DNA from: Desulfovibrio subterraneus
GTDB lineage: Bacteria > Desulfobacterota > Desulfovibrionia > Desulfovibrionales > Desulfovibrionaceae
Direction: 5' to 3'
Assembly: GCF_013340285.1 (NCBI RefSeq)
Contig: NZ_BLVO01000013.1
Location: 1,568,605-1,632,604, forward strand
DNA: 64,000 bases
The notes under the pieces are model-generated. The model worked only from the letters and a program-made list of their open reading frames with translations. It was not told the DNA's origin and searched no databases. Below are positions 8,030 through 16,677 of the stretch, piece after piece (the first letter of the stretch is position 1; the number at the start of each line of letters is the position of its first letter). A program made the translations under genes and the position numbers.

Positions 8030-10474
8030 TTAGAAGGTCAGGCCCGGGAGTTTGATATACATATTCACGCTTGTATCATCAGGCATAACAGACACTTCGG
8101 CAATAATCTCGAAACACTGATGAGTGTAGATCAACTCGACGGTCTTCTCCAGATCGTTCCCGCTCTCGATATCAGCCTTGTAAATCGTTCTGAATGTCCA
8201 TGGCTTAAAGAACGTAAGTTCCGTGGAAATATTGAAACCACGAATACGCTCATTGCGGGTTCGGCTATGATCGCCGAACAGCAAATTTTCTTCATCAATT
8301 ACACGCTGTCTTTTGTACTCATCAACCTTCTCACGGAAATCAAGACCGGTGGTCACACGTCCAATATCATCCTTGAAAAGGGAAACAGAATGTTCATGCC
8401 GTGTGATGCGGTTTTCATAGGGAGACCAGAAAGTTCGGTTGGTTACGCTCAAATAGTCCAGAGGTTTAACTATGAGCTCCACTTCCGTATCCGAGAATGG
8501 GCGCCGCTCGTATTCATCAAGCATATCCGTTCGTTCGGACTCCCGAAAATCATACGCCTGCTCAACGCGGAAGCGGACAACATCTCTATAATCATAGCTG
8601 ACCGTGGGGATAGGTTCTTTCTCTCCATCGGTCATGGTAACAGAAGCAGATTTACGTGTAAGCAGGTTCACCAACGAAACGCGCAGTTCATTCTCGGCCC
8701 AGATCCGGTCATTCGCATCATAATAGGGATTGTCAGTCTGATTGACGTTGGGAACATTAGAATACTGCACCCGTGGCTGCACGCTATGCCGCACCCCGAC
8801 CCATTCACTCTTCCCCGCGTTTTCAACTGTGGCTTCCAGCTTCTGGTCACCGCTTACATCATACACCTTTGCCACTTCGGTAAAGGCGGCCACACTGAAA
8901 TCGGGAATGGAGCGGGAAGTTCCTCGTCCATCCCCTCTGTCTGTATCGTATTGCTGCACACTTTCAGTAATATATTGCGTCTGCCGCCAACCCACTTTGG
9001 GAATGATACTTCCGTATTCGCTCACAAGTGGCACACTTACACTGGGATGAATTTCGAAACGGCTTCCCCGTGTACCGTTATGCCGGAAGAAATTCACAGC
9101 CTGCGCTTCAGCTTCGAATTCCAAAGGAATGGCCGATTCTCCCACAGGCAACCCACCTTTGAACAGGAAGAGGTCAAACTGAGGCATACGCTGCAGCGAA
9201 GGGTCACTCGACGTGGTCAGGTTACCGTTGCCGATATTCAGGTTCTGCTCAAAACGGGCACCGAGGGCCATGCCCATGCGGTCCCAGTCTCTGCTTACCT
9301 GCACCTCGCTTGTACGGTTCTGGTCAATTTCCTGAAGATCTCGTCCAAAGAAATCCTGCAAGGCATTACGGGTTGGATAGAATGCAGCTGAACTTTGCTT
9401 GAACTCACGCAGGTAGTTCTGGTCAGAGACGATATCAAGGTCAGCCTTAAGTTTCCAGCGGGGATCAGCAAGATGCCCGTCGAACATGCCGCGCAACCAG
9501 AACCGCTCAGGATTAGTCCGCACCAGACCGTCCTCATTGAACCCGCCGCGCTCATCATCCTCGCTGTAATCTATATCGTTATCGTTCAACATATCGAGGC
9601 GCCACCAGCCCTTGTTGTACTGGTCGAACTGATGACGATATTCAAGGCCGGTCATCAAACCGCGTTTTTCGATCCACTGCTCGTTGATCGTCATATCGCT
9701 GGAGTCATTTATGGCCCAGTAAAAAGGCTGGCTGTACCACATGCCCATTTTGCTGGAGTGGCCGAATTCCGGAAAAAGAAAGCCGGTCTGGCGCTTGGTC
9801 TTCATGGGCAGCACGAAGTAGGGGACATAGCTCACGTCCTGATCCTTCACAGCAAAGGAGGTGTGCCATAGCTGCGAGTAGCCATCCAGCTCTATGGTTG
9901 CTTCCTTGGCGGATACGGACCAGGCAGGCACGTCACCGTCACATGCCGTGACCTTGGCATCCCTGAAAGTGTAGAAGTCGCCCCAATGTTTAGTGACCTT
10001 CTCACCCGCAAAATAGATATGCGGTCCTTCCATGAATACTTTGCCCTTTTTCAGCCACCCGATGCGGTTCCCGATATCAAACTCGCCTTCTTCGGCCTCC
10101 ATCAGGTCTTCGCCCATCTTAACCTGCACATTCCCTTTGAGCAGAACCCAGTTTGTTGCTGAGTAGTAGCGGATGAAGTCCGCTTTGAGATAATCATCTC
10201 CCTGCCGCAGAGATACGTTGCCTTCGGCCTCCATGACCTTGCTGTCGTTCATGGTCGTGAGCTTGTCTGCATGCAGCGACCAGACGACGGTCTCCTCGTC
10301 CTCGTTATTGACAAAGAGGTTCGTGGCTCCGGCAAGTGTCGGAAACGAAAGAAGAAGTGCCAAAAAAAACGCAGAACAGAACGCCATCACTCCACGGAGA
10401 AACGGCGCACGGCGTACGGAAAAAAACAATCCGCTATCTTGTTGAATTACTTTGTTCAAATCTGTATGAAGCAT
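8030..10474 (-). CDS. lptD: LPS-assembly outer membrane protein LptD
   Basis: An 814-residue precursor. A hydrophobic signal segment ends near TLAGA (about residue 49). An OstA/LptA-like beta-jellyroll follows (about 60-180: MEAEGNVSLRQGDDYLKADF, LLKGNVQVKMGEDLMEAEEG), then a long beta-barrel region typical of LptD (YVPYFVLPMKTKRQTGFLFP, then alternating strands) ending in a terminal Phe as many outer membrane barrels do. It places LPS in the outer leaflet together with LptE. AAAGGGTACGC precedes ATG 10474, giving an unusually long N-region before the hydrophobic core; an internal Met at residue 30 would give a classic signal peptide but lacks as good a site. It is divergent from alr. Confidence 0.92.
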   Translation of the reverse strand: MLHTDLNKVIQQDSGLFFSVRRAPFLRGVMAFCSAFFLALLLSFPTLAGATNLFVNNEDEETVVWSLHADKLTTMNDSKVMEAEGNVSLRQGDDYLKADFIRYYSATNWVLLKGNVQVKMGEDLMEAEEGEFDIGNRIGWLKKGKVFMEGPHIYFAGEKVTKHWGDFYTFRDAKVTACDGDVPAWSVSAKEATIELDGYSQLWHTSFAVKDQDVSYVPYFVLPMKTKRQTGFLFPEFGHSSKMGMWYSQPFYWAINDSSDMTINEQWIEKRGLMTGLEYRHQFDQYNKGWWRLDMLNDNDIDYSEDDERGGFNEDGLVRTNPERFWLRGMFDGHLADPRWKLKADLDIVSDQNYLREFKQSSAAFYPTRNALQDFFGRDLQEIDQNRTSEVQVSRDWDRMGMALGARFEQNLNIGNGNLTTSSDPSLQRMPQFDLFLFKGGLPVGESAIPLEFEAEAQAVNFFRHNGTRGSRFEIHPSVSVPLVSEYGSIIPKVGWRQTQYITESVQQYDTDRGDGRGTSRSIPDFSVAAFTEVAKVYDVSGDQKLEATVENAGKSEWVGVRHSVQPRVQYSNVPNVNQTDNPYYDANDRIWAENELRVSLVNLLTRKSASVTMTDGEKEPIPTVSYDYRDVVRFRVEQAYDFRESERTDMLDEYERRPFSDTEVELIVKPLDYLSVTNRTFWSPYENRITRHEHSVSLFKDDIGRVTTGLDFREKVDEYKRQRVIDEENLLFGDHSRTRNERIRGFNISTELTFFKPWTFRTIYKADIESGNDLEKTVELIYTHQCFEIIAEVSVMPDDTSVNMYIKLPGLTF

Positions 10475-10603
10475 GCGTACCCTTTAATTAGGGAATTCTG
10501 TATCACAGCTTCCCTCACAGGGAAAGAGCATAAATGCCGGAAAATGCGAGCATCCTGACGGTTGAATTGATTTTTTTACCGGAGCTTTCAGACAGGGGTA
10601 CCC

Positions 10604-11722
10604 ATGAGCATATCCTATAATAATATTACGGTCCGCATCCACCTCGACCGCATACGCGCCAACTACGAACTTTTGAGCCGCAAAGCGTCCGCTCCCATCG
10701 GGGTTATCAAGTCCGACGCATATGGCCATGGACTTGTTCCTGTTGCCAAGACCCTTGCCGCAGCAGGCGCCTGCACCCTTGCAGTAGGAACGGTTGGTGA
10801 GGCGCTCAAACTGCGCAAAGGCGGTTTTGATGGGAGGATAATCGCCCTGCTCGGCGCACTCTCGTCCGAAGAAGCATGCAGCTGCCGCATCGGACACATC
10901 GTCCCCTTCGTCTTTTCACTGCAGCACCTCCGCATGCTCTCTGATGCTGGATCTGCCGACGCTCCCCTACCAGTAGCCCTCAAGTTCGACACCGGCATGG
11001 CCCGACTCGGCTTCTGCGAGGAAGACATACCCGGACTCCTGCAGGCCCTGCCCGGACTTCCCGGCATCAGGGTTGCCATTGTGGCTTCCCACTTTGCCGT
11101 AAGTGACGAACCGGAAAAAGAAGACTTCACCCGCGAACAGCACGAAACCTTCCTGCGCATCACGGGGGCGCTGCGCTCGGCCGGCCTGACCTTCGAAGCG
11201 ACCATCGCAAACTCGGCAGCCATGCTTGCCTACCCCGAAACGCACCACGAGCTGCAACGCCCCGGCATCGCCATCTATGGTGCCAACCCGCTGCACGGAA
11301 CACCCAATGAGCATATGGGAAGCGGACTGAGCCCCGCCATGGATGTGGGTACCCCCATATTGCAGGTGCATGCCCTGCCCAAAGGCAGGAGCATAAGCTA
11401 CGGGCGTACTTTTGTAGCCCCGCGGGACATGCGGGTTGCCATCACCTCCGTAGGCTACGCAGACGCTTTCAGCCGAGGTCTATCCAACAGGGGAGTCATG
11501 ATGGTGAACGGGCAGCGCGCGCCCATAGTCGGCCGCGTATGCATGCAGATGACCGCAGTGGATGTTACCGACATTCCTCATGTCTCCTCCGGAGACACAG
11601 CGTGGATTCTGGGCGGCCCCGGAGAATGTCCCGTAACACCGGAAGAGCTGGCAGCGGCATGGGGTACCATTACCTACGAGGCTTTCTGCCTGCTCGGACT
11701 CAACCCGAAAACCTTTGAGTGA
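10604..11722 (+). CDS. alr: Alanine racemase
   Basis: A 372-residue PLP enzyme that converts L-alanine to D-alanine for peptidoglycan. The PLP lysine is in VIKSDAYGHGLVPVA near residue 37; KFDTGMARLGF, RPGIAIYGANP and SYGRTF are further family blocks, and VGRVCMQMTAVDVT carries the conserved C-terminal Met-Gln-Met. Length is normal. AGGGGTACCC precedes ATG 10604. It is divergent from lptD and upstream of the ribosomal protein operon, separated by 139 bases with its own likely promoter. Confidence 0.95.
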   Translation: MSISYNNITVRIHLDRIRANYELLSRKASAPIGVIKSDAYGHGLVPVAKTLAAAGACTLAVGTVGEALKLRKGGFDGRIIALLGALSSEEACSCRIGHIVPFVFSLQHLRMLSDAGSADAPLPVALKFDTGMARLGFCEEDIPGLLQALPGLPGIRVAIVASHFAVSDEPEKEDFTREQHETFLRITGALRSAGLTFEATIANSAAMLAYPETHHELQRPGIAIYGANPLHGTPNEHMGSGLSPAMDVGTPILQVHALPKGRSISYGRTFVAPRDMRVAITSVGYADAFSRGLSNRGVMMVNGQRAPIVGRVCMQMTAVDVTDIPHVSSGDTAWILGGPGECPVTPEELAAAWGTITYEAFCLLGLNPKTFE

Positions 11723-11771
11723 TAATGACAAAACCGGGCTCTTCTGATAGTGTCCCAGATCGACTTGGTTG

Positions 11772-11800
11772 TTGACAATTGATAATCTTTCCATTAACCA
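11772..11800 (+). promoter_or_regulatory. Candidate sigma-70 promoter of rpsF operon
   Basis: TTGACA at 11772-11777 and TAACCA at 11795-11800, 17 bases apart. The -35 is perfect, the -10 is weak. It lies 62 bases before the rpsF start. Confidence 0.45.
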
Positions 11801-11818
11801 CCCTCGTTCTGCCTTGCT

Positions 11819-11833
11819 CACTCTCCGAGAGTG
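11819..11833 (+). promoter_or_regulatory. Leader hairpin before rpsF
   Basis: CACTCTCCGAGAGTG is a perfect inverted repeat of seven bases around one base, 28 bases before the rpsF start. rpsF-rpsR leaders in many bacteria fold into an RNA bound by the S6:S18 pair, with a conserved CCG; a CCG is present here in the turn. A match to that leader family is not proven. Confidence 0.35.
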
Positions 11834-11861
11834 GGCCAAGAGACCACAAGGAGATACAGGA

Positions 11862-12167
11862 ATGAGAAAATTCGAAACGCTGCTGCTCCTTTCCCCGGAG
11901 CTTGCCGCTGACGCACGCGAAACTGTGCTCGGCACCCTCACCGGCGTTGTCGAGCGCGTTGAAGGTAACGTGCTCGAAGTTGACCACTGGGGCATGCGCG
12001 ACCTCGCCTACCCCGTTAAGAAGCAGATGCGCGGTTACTACGTGCGCCTTGAGTACAGCATGCCCAACTCCGGCGTTGCTGAACTGGAGCGCATCATCCG
12101 CATTACCGACGGCATCTACAAGTTTGTAACCGTTAAGCTGGCTGACGAAGTCGAGGAGGTTGCATAA
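11862..12167 (+). CDS. rpsF: 30S ribosomal protein S6
   Basis: A 101-residue protein starting MRKFETLLLL, with WGMRDLAYPVKKQMRGYY, the S6 signature. It binds 16S rRNA with S18 in the platform of the small subunit. The frame is open upstream but ATG 11862 is chosen for AAGGAGATACAGG just before it and because this is the known S6 N-terminus. The stop is directly followed by the rpsR ATG. Confidence 0.95.
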   Translation: MRKFETLLLLSPELAADARETVLGTLTGVVERVEGNVLEVDHWGMRDLAYPVKKQMRGYYVRLEYSMPNSGVAELERIIRITDGIYKFVTVKLADEVEEVA

Positions 12168-12431
12168 ATGGCTTTCAAGAGACGCTTCACTCCCCGTCGT
12201 AAGTTCTGCCGCTTCTGCGCAGATAAAGATCTGCCCCTGAACTACAAGCGCCCCGATATCCTGCGTGACTTCGTGACCGAGCGCGGCAAGATCATTGCCC
12301 GCCGTATCACCGGTACCTGCTCGCACCACCAGCGCCTGCTGACCACCGAAATCAAGCGCGCCCGCCAGATGGCTCTGCTCATCTTCACCTCTACGCACGC
12401 AAGTGACGTAAAGAAAAAGAGCACTCTGTAG
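12168..12431 (+). CDS. rpsR: 30S ribosomal protein S18
   Basis: An 87-residue basic protein with the S18 core ([40 protein letters not shown]). Cys14, Cys17 and Cys51 are kept, so this is the zinc-ribbon type of S18. It starts immediately after the rpsF stop with GAGGAGG inside the end of rpsF as ribosome site. Confidence 0.95.
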   Translation: MAFKRRFTPRRKFCRFCADKDLPLNYKRPDILRDFVTERGKIIARRITGTCSHHQRLLTTEIKRARQMALLIFTSTHASDVKKKSTL

Positions 12432-12443
12432 GAGGAGCGACCA

Positions 12444-12950
12444 ATGAAAGTTATTCTTCGCGCAGACGTCGAAAACCTCGGCGTTCTCGGTGACGTTGTT
12501 GAAGTAAAGGCCGGTTACGGCCGCAACTTCCTGCTTCCCAAGGGCCTTGCCATGATGGCTACTGCCGGCAACCTGAAGGCCTTTGAACTGGAACGCAAGA
12601 AGCTGCATGAAAAGATGGAAGCCGTACGCGGCGCCGCTCAGGCTCTGGCATCCAAGCTGGAAAAGGTCGAGCTGGTTCTGCAGGTACGTGTTGGTGAAAA
12701 CGACAAGCTGTACGGCTCTGTCACCGCCACCAACATTGCTGAAGCACTTGCAGCACAGGGCATCGACATTGACCGTCGTCGCATCCTGCTTGACGCTCCC
12801 ATCCGTGTTCTGGGTGAATACCCCGTACGCGTTCGCCTGCACGCAGGCGTGATCTCCGAAGTCCTCGTAAAGGTTGCTCCCGAAGGCCGTCTGGTCGAGG
12901 AAGAAGCCCCCGCTGTAGCCAATGACGCAGCAGAGGAATCCGCTGAGTAG
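12444..12950 (+). CDS. rplI: 50S ribosomal protein L9
   Basis: A 168-residue protein. The N-terminal RNA-binding domain has VENLGVLGDVVEVKAGYGRN and the signature FLLPKGLAMMAT; a long helix links to the C-terminal domain (KLYGSVTATNIAEALAAQG). The last 20 residues are acidic and alanine-rich, longer than in E. coli. GGAGGAGCGACC precedes the ATG. It is third in the rpsF-rpsR-rplI-dnaB series. Confidence 0.95.
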   Translation: MKVILRADVENLGVLGDVVEVKAGYGRNFLLPKGLAMMATAGNLKAFELERKKLHEKMEAVRGAAQALASKLEKVELVLQVRVGENDKLYGSVTATNIAEALAAQGIDIDRRRILLDAPIRVLGEYPVRVRLHAGVISEVLVKVAPEGRLVEEEAPAVANDAAEESAE

Positions 12951-12960
12951 CGACTTTGAC

Positions 12961-12990
12961 CATGTCTCCGCCCCCTGGGGCGGAGACATG
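12961..12990 (+). promoter_or_regulatory. Perfect 14-bp palindrome covering the dnaB start
   Basis: CATGTCTCCGCCCC (12961-12974) is the exact reverse complement of GGGGCGGAGACATG (12977-12990), with CT between them. The second arm contains the probable dnaB ribosome site and its ATG (12988-12990). There is no T run, so it is not a classic terminator. It may be a hairpin that limits dnaB translation, an RNA processing site, or a protein operator. Confidence 0.6.
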
Positions 12991-14385
12991 GATTATCCCG
13001 AGAGTTACGACCAGCTCTCGGACGATATGTTGCGCAATGTTCCTCCGCACAGCATGGAGGCCGAACAGGCAGTGCTGGGCGGCATTTTTTTGCGCTCAGA
13101 CGCACTGTATACTTTGGTCGACATCATCCACGAGGATGATTTCTACGCCCCTGCCCACCGCACACTCTTTGCGGCCATAATGGAGCTGCACCGGCAGAAC
13201 AAGCCGGTGGACCTGCTCACCGTCGGGCAATATCTCAAAGATAAAAGCCAGCTCGAAATGGTCGGCGGTGCCGTCTATCTTGGCGAGCTTGCCAACTCCG
13301 TCATCAGTGCGGCCAACGCCGAACACTATGCCACCATCGTCCGTGACAAGTCCCTGCAACGCAATCTGATTTCCTCCTGCTCGACCATCATCAGCAAATG
13401 CTATGATCAGTCAGTAGAAATCGACAGCCTGCTTGACGAATCCGAACAGGCAGTCTTCTCCATTTCCGAACGTACAGCCGGACAGGCATTTGTCGATTCC
13501 AAGACCCTCGTGGGCCGCGTATTTGAAGAGCTCGAACGCCGCATCGACAGCAAGAACCTTGTCACCGGTGTTACTACGGGCTTCTATACCGTAGACAAGA
13601 TGACGGCGGGCATGCAGCCTTCCGACCTCATCATCGTTGCTGCACGCCCCTCCATGGGCAAGACCGCGTTCACCCTGAACCTTGCCACCAACGCGGCGCT
13701 TCAGGGCGGTGTTCCGGTCGTGTTCTATTCTCTGGAAATGGGCATGGAGCAGCTCATGTCGCGTATGATCGCGGCTGTGGGTGGCGTGGAACTGAACAAG
13801 CTACGCACCGGACGGGGCATAACCGATGAAGACTGGCAACGCCTGCACTGGGCTGCGGACCAGCTTGGCAACGCTCCCATCTACATTGACGACACCCCTT
13901 CTCTCTCTACGCTGGACCTGCGCGCCCGTACACGACGTCTCAAGGCAAGCAAGAACGTCGGCATGGTTATCGTGGACTACCTGCAGCTGATGCGCTCAAG
14001 CCGCAAGACCGACTCACGCGAATTGGAAATCTCCGACATTTCCCGAAACCTGAAGGCGCTTGCCAAGGAACTCAGCATTCCCGTTATAGCCCTGTCGCAG
14101 CTCAACCGAAAGGTGGAAGAGCGTGCGGACAAGCGCCCCATGCTTTCCGACCTTCGTGAATCCGGCGCTATCGAGCAGGATGCCGACGTCATCATGTTCA
14201 TCTACCGTGACGCGGTCTACAACAAGAAAGAAGACCGCGCTCTCATCCACTCTGCCGAAATCATCATCGGCAAGCAGCGTAACGGTGCGGTCGGTTCCTG
14301 CCCCCTGCAGTACAACGGCCAGTTCACCCGCTTTGAAAACGCAACGGATCTCTATCCCTCCGAAGCTCTGCCCGAGGGCATGTAG
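12988..14385 (+). CDS. dnaB: Replicative DNA helicase DnaB
   Basis: A 465-residue hexameric helicase that unwinds DNA at the replication fork. The N-terminal domain has NVPPHSMEAEQAVLGGIFL; the RecA-like domain has Walker A AARPSMGKTAF, FYSLEMGMEQLMSRM, Walker B VGMVIVDYLQLM, SQLNRKVEERADKRPMLSDL and IIIGKQRNG. An in-frame ATG at 12922 would overlap rplI by 29 bases and add 22 non-conserved residues encoded by a palindrome; ATG 12988 fits the family better, although its GGAG is only two bases away. Co-transcription with rplI is common in bacteria. Confidence 0.93.
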   Translation: MDYPESYDQLSDDMLRNVPPHSMEAEQAVLGGIFLRSDALYTLVDIIHEDDFYAPAHRTLFAAIMELHRQNKPVDLLTVGQYLKDKSQLEMVGGAVYLGELANSVISAANAEHYATIVRDKSLQRNLISSCSTIISKCYDQSVEIDSLLDESEQAVFSISERTAGQAFVDSKTLVGRVFEELERRIDSKNLVTGVTTGFYTVDKMTAGMQPSDLIIVAARPSMGKTAFTLNLATNAALQGGVPVVFYSLEMGMEQLMSRMIAAVGGVELNKLRTGRGITDEDWQRLHWAADQLGNAPIYIDDTPSLSTLDLRARTRRLKASKNVGMVIVDYLQLMRSSRKTDSRELEISDISRNLKALAKELSIPVIALSQLNRKVEERADKRPMLSDLRESGAIEQDADVIMFIYRDAVYNKKEDRALIHSAEIIIGKQRNGAVGSCPLQYNGQFTRFENATDLYPSEALPEGM

Positions 14386-14626
14386 CTCCACCTGCCTCTC
14401 AAAAGCCGCCTCGCCCATGTATCCCGAAATTGCCGGGAGTACGCTTTACTTTACCGTTTATTTGACGTAATCACGTCATCACCATGATGTAAGCACTTGC
14501 CATAGAACAAGGTTCAGGAATCATTCCGGCCTTGCCACCTGTTCTGTCAGGCATCCGGTCCGCCCGTGCGGAACCGGTACTATGCATTTGCCATTCGCAG
14601 CTTGCGCTGCACTAGGAGCGTACATC

Positions 14627-15490
14627 ATGTCCCGACACCCCCTCATGCACATTCTGCATACTCCCGCCCAGAACGAACACCCCACCGCAGCCGATGTCTG
14701 GTCCGGTGGATACAAAATCCCCTGGAACGATCCGGCGTTCAGCAAGAGAATGCTGCGTGAACACCTCACGCAAGATCATGATCTTGCCAGCAGGAAGGCC
14801 GAATCCATAGCCGCTCAAACGGCATGGATACAGCAGACCTTTCTTGCCGGTACCAATGCCTTCATTCTCGATCTTGGATGCGGTCCCGGCCTGTATGCAC
14901 AGCACTGGCTCGCGAACGGTCATTGCTATCACGGCATAGATTTCGGCCCAGCCTCCATTGCCTATGCGCAGCAGACGGTCACAGTCCCCGAAGCTTCCTT
15001 CGTACTGGGCGACATCCTCACCACTCCCTATGGCGGCCCCTACGATATGGTCACCCTGCTCTACGGTGAACTGAACGTCTTCCCACCGCAGAGTTGCCGC
15101 ACGATACTGCACAGCGCGCGCAACGCCCTGAAAAAGAAAGGGCGCATCATCCTTGAAGTGCATACCGAAAAGGCCGTCAGACACTCCGGCACCATAAGCA
15201 ACTGGTACAAGGCAACGAGCGGCCTCTTTTCCGACACCCCTCACCTGTGCCTTATGGAGAGCCGGTGGCATGAACACCTTCGCGTTGCACGGCAGACCTT
15301 CCACATCATTCATCTTGCACAGGAAGGCACCACGGAGGTTGTGGAGACCTACCACAGCACCATGCAGGCATGGAGTATTGCCGAATATCAGTCTCTTCTG
15401 ACCGAGGCCGGATTCAGTGACATCCGCATTGAGGAAGCCTTTCCCGGCTCCCATGAAGACCTGATGCTCATCACCGCCGTAAACGGCTGA
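14627..15490 (+). CDS. Class I SAM-dependent methyltransferase
   Basis: A 287-residue protein with the Rossmann methyltransferase motifs: FILDLGCGPGLYAQH (SAM loop), YHGIDFGPASIAYA (acidic residue for the ribose), SFVLGDILTTPYGGPYDMV and KKGRIILEVHT. The N-terminal 70 residues and the C-terminal part (YHSTMQAWSIAEYQSLLTEA) resemble small-molecule methyltransferases of the UbiE type. The substrate is unknown. ATG 14627 is chosen for TAGGAGCG nine bases upstream rather than the longer frame from 14582. It stands alone, 241 bases after dnaB. Confidence 0.82.
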   Translation: MSRHPLMHILHTPAQNEHPTAADVWSGGYKIPWNDPAFSKRMLREHLTQDHDLASRKAESIAAQTAWIQQTFLAGTNAFILDLGCGPGLYAQHWLANGHCYHGIDFGPASIAYAQQTVTVPEASFVLGDILTTPYGGPYDMVTLLYGELNVFPPQSCRTILHSARNALKKKGRIILEVHTEKAVRHSGTISNWYKATSGLFSDTPHLCLMESRWHEHLRVARQTFHIIHLAQEGTTEVVETYHSTMQAWSIAEYQSLLTEAGFSDIRIEEAFPGSHEDLMLITAVNG

Positions 15491-15501
15491 GCAATAATAA
15501 A

Positions 15502-15530
15502 GCCCGCCGCATCATGTAGATGCGGCGGGC
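15502..15530. terminator. Bidirectional-type terminator hairpin
   Basis: GCCCGCCGCATC (15502-15513) and GATGCGGCGGGC (15519-15530) form a perfect 12-bp stem with a five-base loop. On the - strand it is followed by TTTATTATT, so it best serves the gene ending at 15601; it also lies 12 bases after the methyltransferase stop. Confidence 0.8.
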
Positions 15531-15600
15531 GTAATCATCATCTCAGCGGCTTTACGAAAGCTGTTGGTCAGAATCAGACTGAATCGGGAACAGCCCTATA

Positions 15601-15930
15601 TTAATGGCAGTTGGCAGAACCGGCTGCGGGAGCTTCTTCCTCTTCGTCGAGAAGCAGAGCCAGCGGCATGAAGGGCCCAAGCGGGATAAGATCAAAGTCG
15701 ATCATTTTCGACTTCACCAGCGGCAGGGTATCAATCATGTTGCGGGCATCTTCCAACGTTGCGGCTTCCATGATCAGCACAGTGCCGGAACGATCCTGAC
15801 GGAAGTATATTTCGCGAACCACATCGGCGAGATACAGCTTCACCATCTGGTTCACTTCTTTCATGAAATTGCCTTTGATGCCTTCAGGGGTGGCCGTTTC
15901 CAGCACCCTGTCCAATGCGAGAATCTTCAT
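15601..15930 (-). CDS. Small ferredoxin-like-fold protein (muconolactone isomerase/YciI-like)
   Basis: A 109-residue soluble protein. The pattern (TVLIMEAATLEDARNMIDTLPLVKSKMIDFDLIPLGPF) is that of dimeric alpha+beta barrel proteins related to muconolactone isomerase and YciI; such proteins are often found without a known reaction. The C-terminus is an acidic, Ala-rich tail ending CH. AGGAGGAAGGA precedes ATG 15930. It may belong to the stress block downstream in sequence but is separated from it by 100 bases. Function unknown. Confidence 0.65.
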   Translation of the reverse strand: MKILALDRVLETATPEGIKGNFMKEVNQMVKLYLADVVREIYFRQDRSGTVLIMEAATLEDARNMIDTLPLVKSKMIDFDLIPLGPFMPLALLLDEEEEAPAAGSANCH

Positions 15931-16030
15931 TCCTTCCTCCTAACATGGTCAGCGCGGCCCACACAGCCGCAGATGTGGAAGTACGCAATTTCCCCGCATA
16001 AAACAAGAGCCGCAGCCTATCGTCCGCCGA

Positions 16031-16327
16031 TTATCGGGTCTGTTTCCACACTTTCACTTCAGGGGCTTCCGCCAGCAGTTCCTTCATGCTTTCAATGAAG
16101 GTCCGAAAATGCGGCGTTGTCATATGGTCATCCAGATGCTTTTGCGATTCCCACTCTTCATAGAAGAAATAACGACAGGCATCATCCTGACAACAATGCG
16201 GGTCATAGCGGAGGCAGCCCTGTTCGCTACGAGTTGCGTCCACCACTGCGGCTATGGCCTCACCAAGCGCTTCAAGCTTCTCCTGTCGGGCCACAAACAC
16301 GGCCGAAACGAAAACGTGGTCAGTCAT
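16031..16327 (-). CDS. Antibiotic biosynthesis monooxygenase-like (ABM) protein
   Basis: A 98-residue protein with the ABM dimeric barrel pattern: KLEALGEAIAAVVDATRSEQGCLRY, then FFYEEWESQKHLDDHMTTPHF. YgiN-type members act on quinols, others break down heme or polyketides. ATG 16327 is chosen: the upstream part of the open frame is encoded by simple repeats and is not protein-like. It follows the tautomerase, nitroreductase and flavin reductase genes, consistent with handling of quinones or other electrophiles (inference). Confidence 0.8.
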   Translation of the reverse strand: MTDHVFVSAVFVARQEKLEALGEAIAAVVDATRSEQGCLRYDPHCCQDDACRYFFYEEWESQKHLDDHMTTPHFRTFIESMKELLAEAPEVKVWKQTR

Positions 16328-16413
16328 TATCTCTCTATTCCTTGTCGTTGTATTGAAGGTTGCGTGACATTTCCGGATGCACTCACATGAAGCCCGAAAA
16401 TCGTTCCCGGACG

Positions 16414-16500
16414 AGCCGGATCGATCTGACCAGCCAGTAGGCTGGCCAGATCGATCCGGCTCAGGCTGCTCAGGCAGTTCAGGCTGTTCAGGCTGTTCTG
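16414..16500. repeat. 22-bp inverted repeat plus 9-bp tandem repeats
   Basis: The arms at 16414-16435 and 16440-16461 are reverse complements at 21 of 22 positions around AGTA. They are followed at once by four copies of a CAGGCTGTT-like 9-mer (16462-16497), which run into the end of the tautomerase gene. It lies between two genes of one probable operon and could form a strong RNA hairpin. No T run follows. Confidence 0.7.
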
Positions 16501-16676
16501 TCCGCAAGCAGCGTACCGGCAACGCCTATGTTCTCTGCCTGTTTCTCATCCAGAATGACAACGATCGTCTGCGGGGGCAGGCTCATCACACGGGAACATG
16601 TCTCAGTGATTTCCCGCACCAGCTCCCGTTTCTGCTCAACATCCAGCGGATTGGACACAATGGTTACAATAGGCAT
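16488..16676 (-). CDS. 4-oxalocrotonate tautomerase family protein
   Basis: A 62-residue protein beginning Met-Pro (MPIVTIVSNPLDVEQKRELV), so Pro2 is free to act as catalytic base after Met removal. TCSRVMSLPPQTIVVILDE matches the second half of 4-OT monomers (hexamer-forming). ATG 16676 with AAGGTGG upstream is used, one base after the nitroreductase stop. The last codons overlap the 9-bp tandem repeat, and the end of the protein (LLADRTA) may have been changed by it. The physiological substrate is unknown. Confidence 0.82.
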   Translation of the reverse strand: MPIVTIVSNPLDVEQKRELVREITETCSRVMSLPPQTIVVILDEKQAENIGVAGTLLADRTA

Positions 16677-16677
16677 G

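Noticed and set aside
12922..12987. Upstream dnaB start at 12922
   Set aside because: The extra 22 residues are coded by the palindrome and overlap rplI; they do not look like a DnaB N-terminus. Kept as an alternative only.
11700..12989. Long - strand frame of 429 codons
   Set aside because: It lies antisense to rpsF, rpsR and rplI, whose products are certain; the frame follows from their codon bias.
16414..16500. Repeats considered as a CRISPR remnant
   Set aside because: The repeats are 9 bp without spacers and the inverted repeat is a single hairpin; no cas gene is near.
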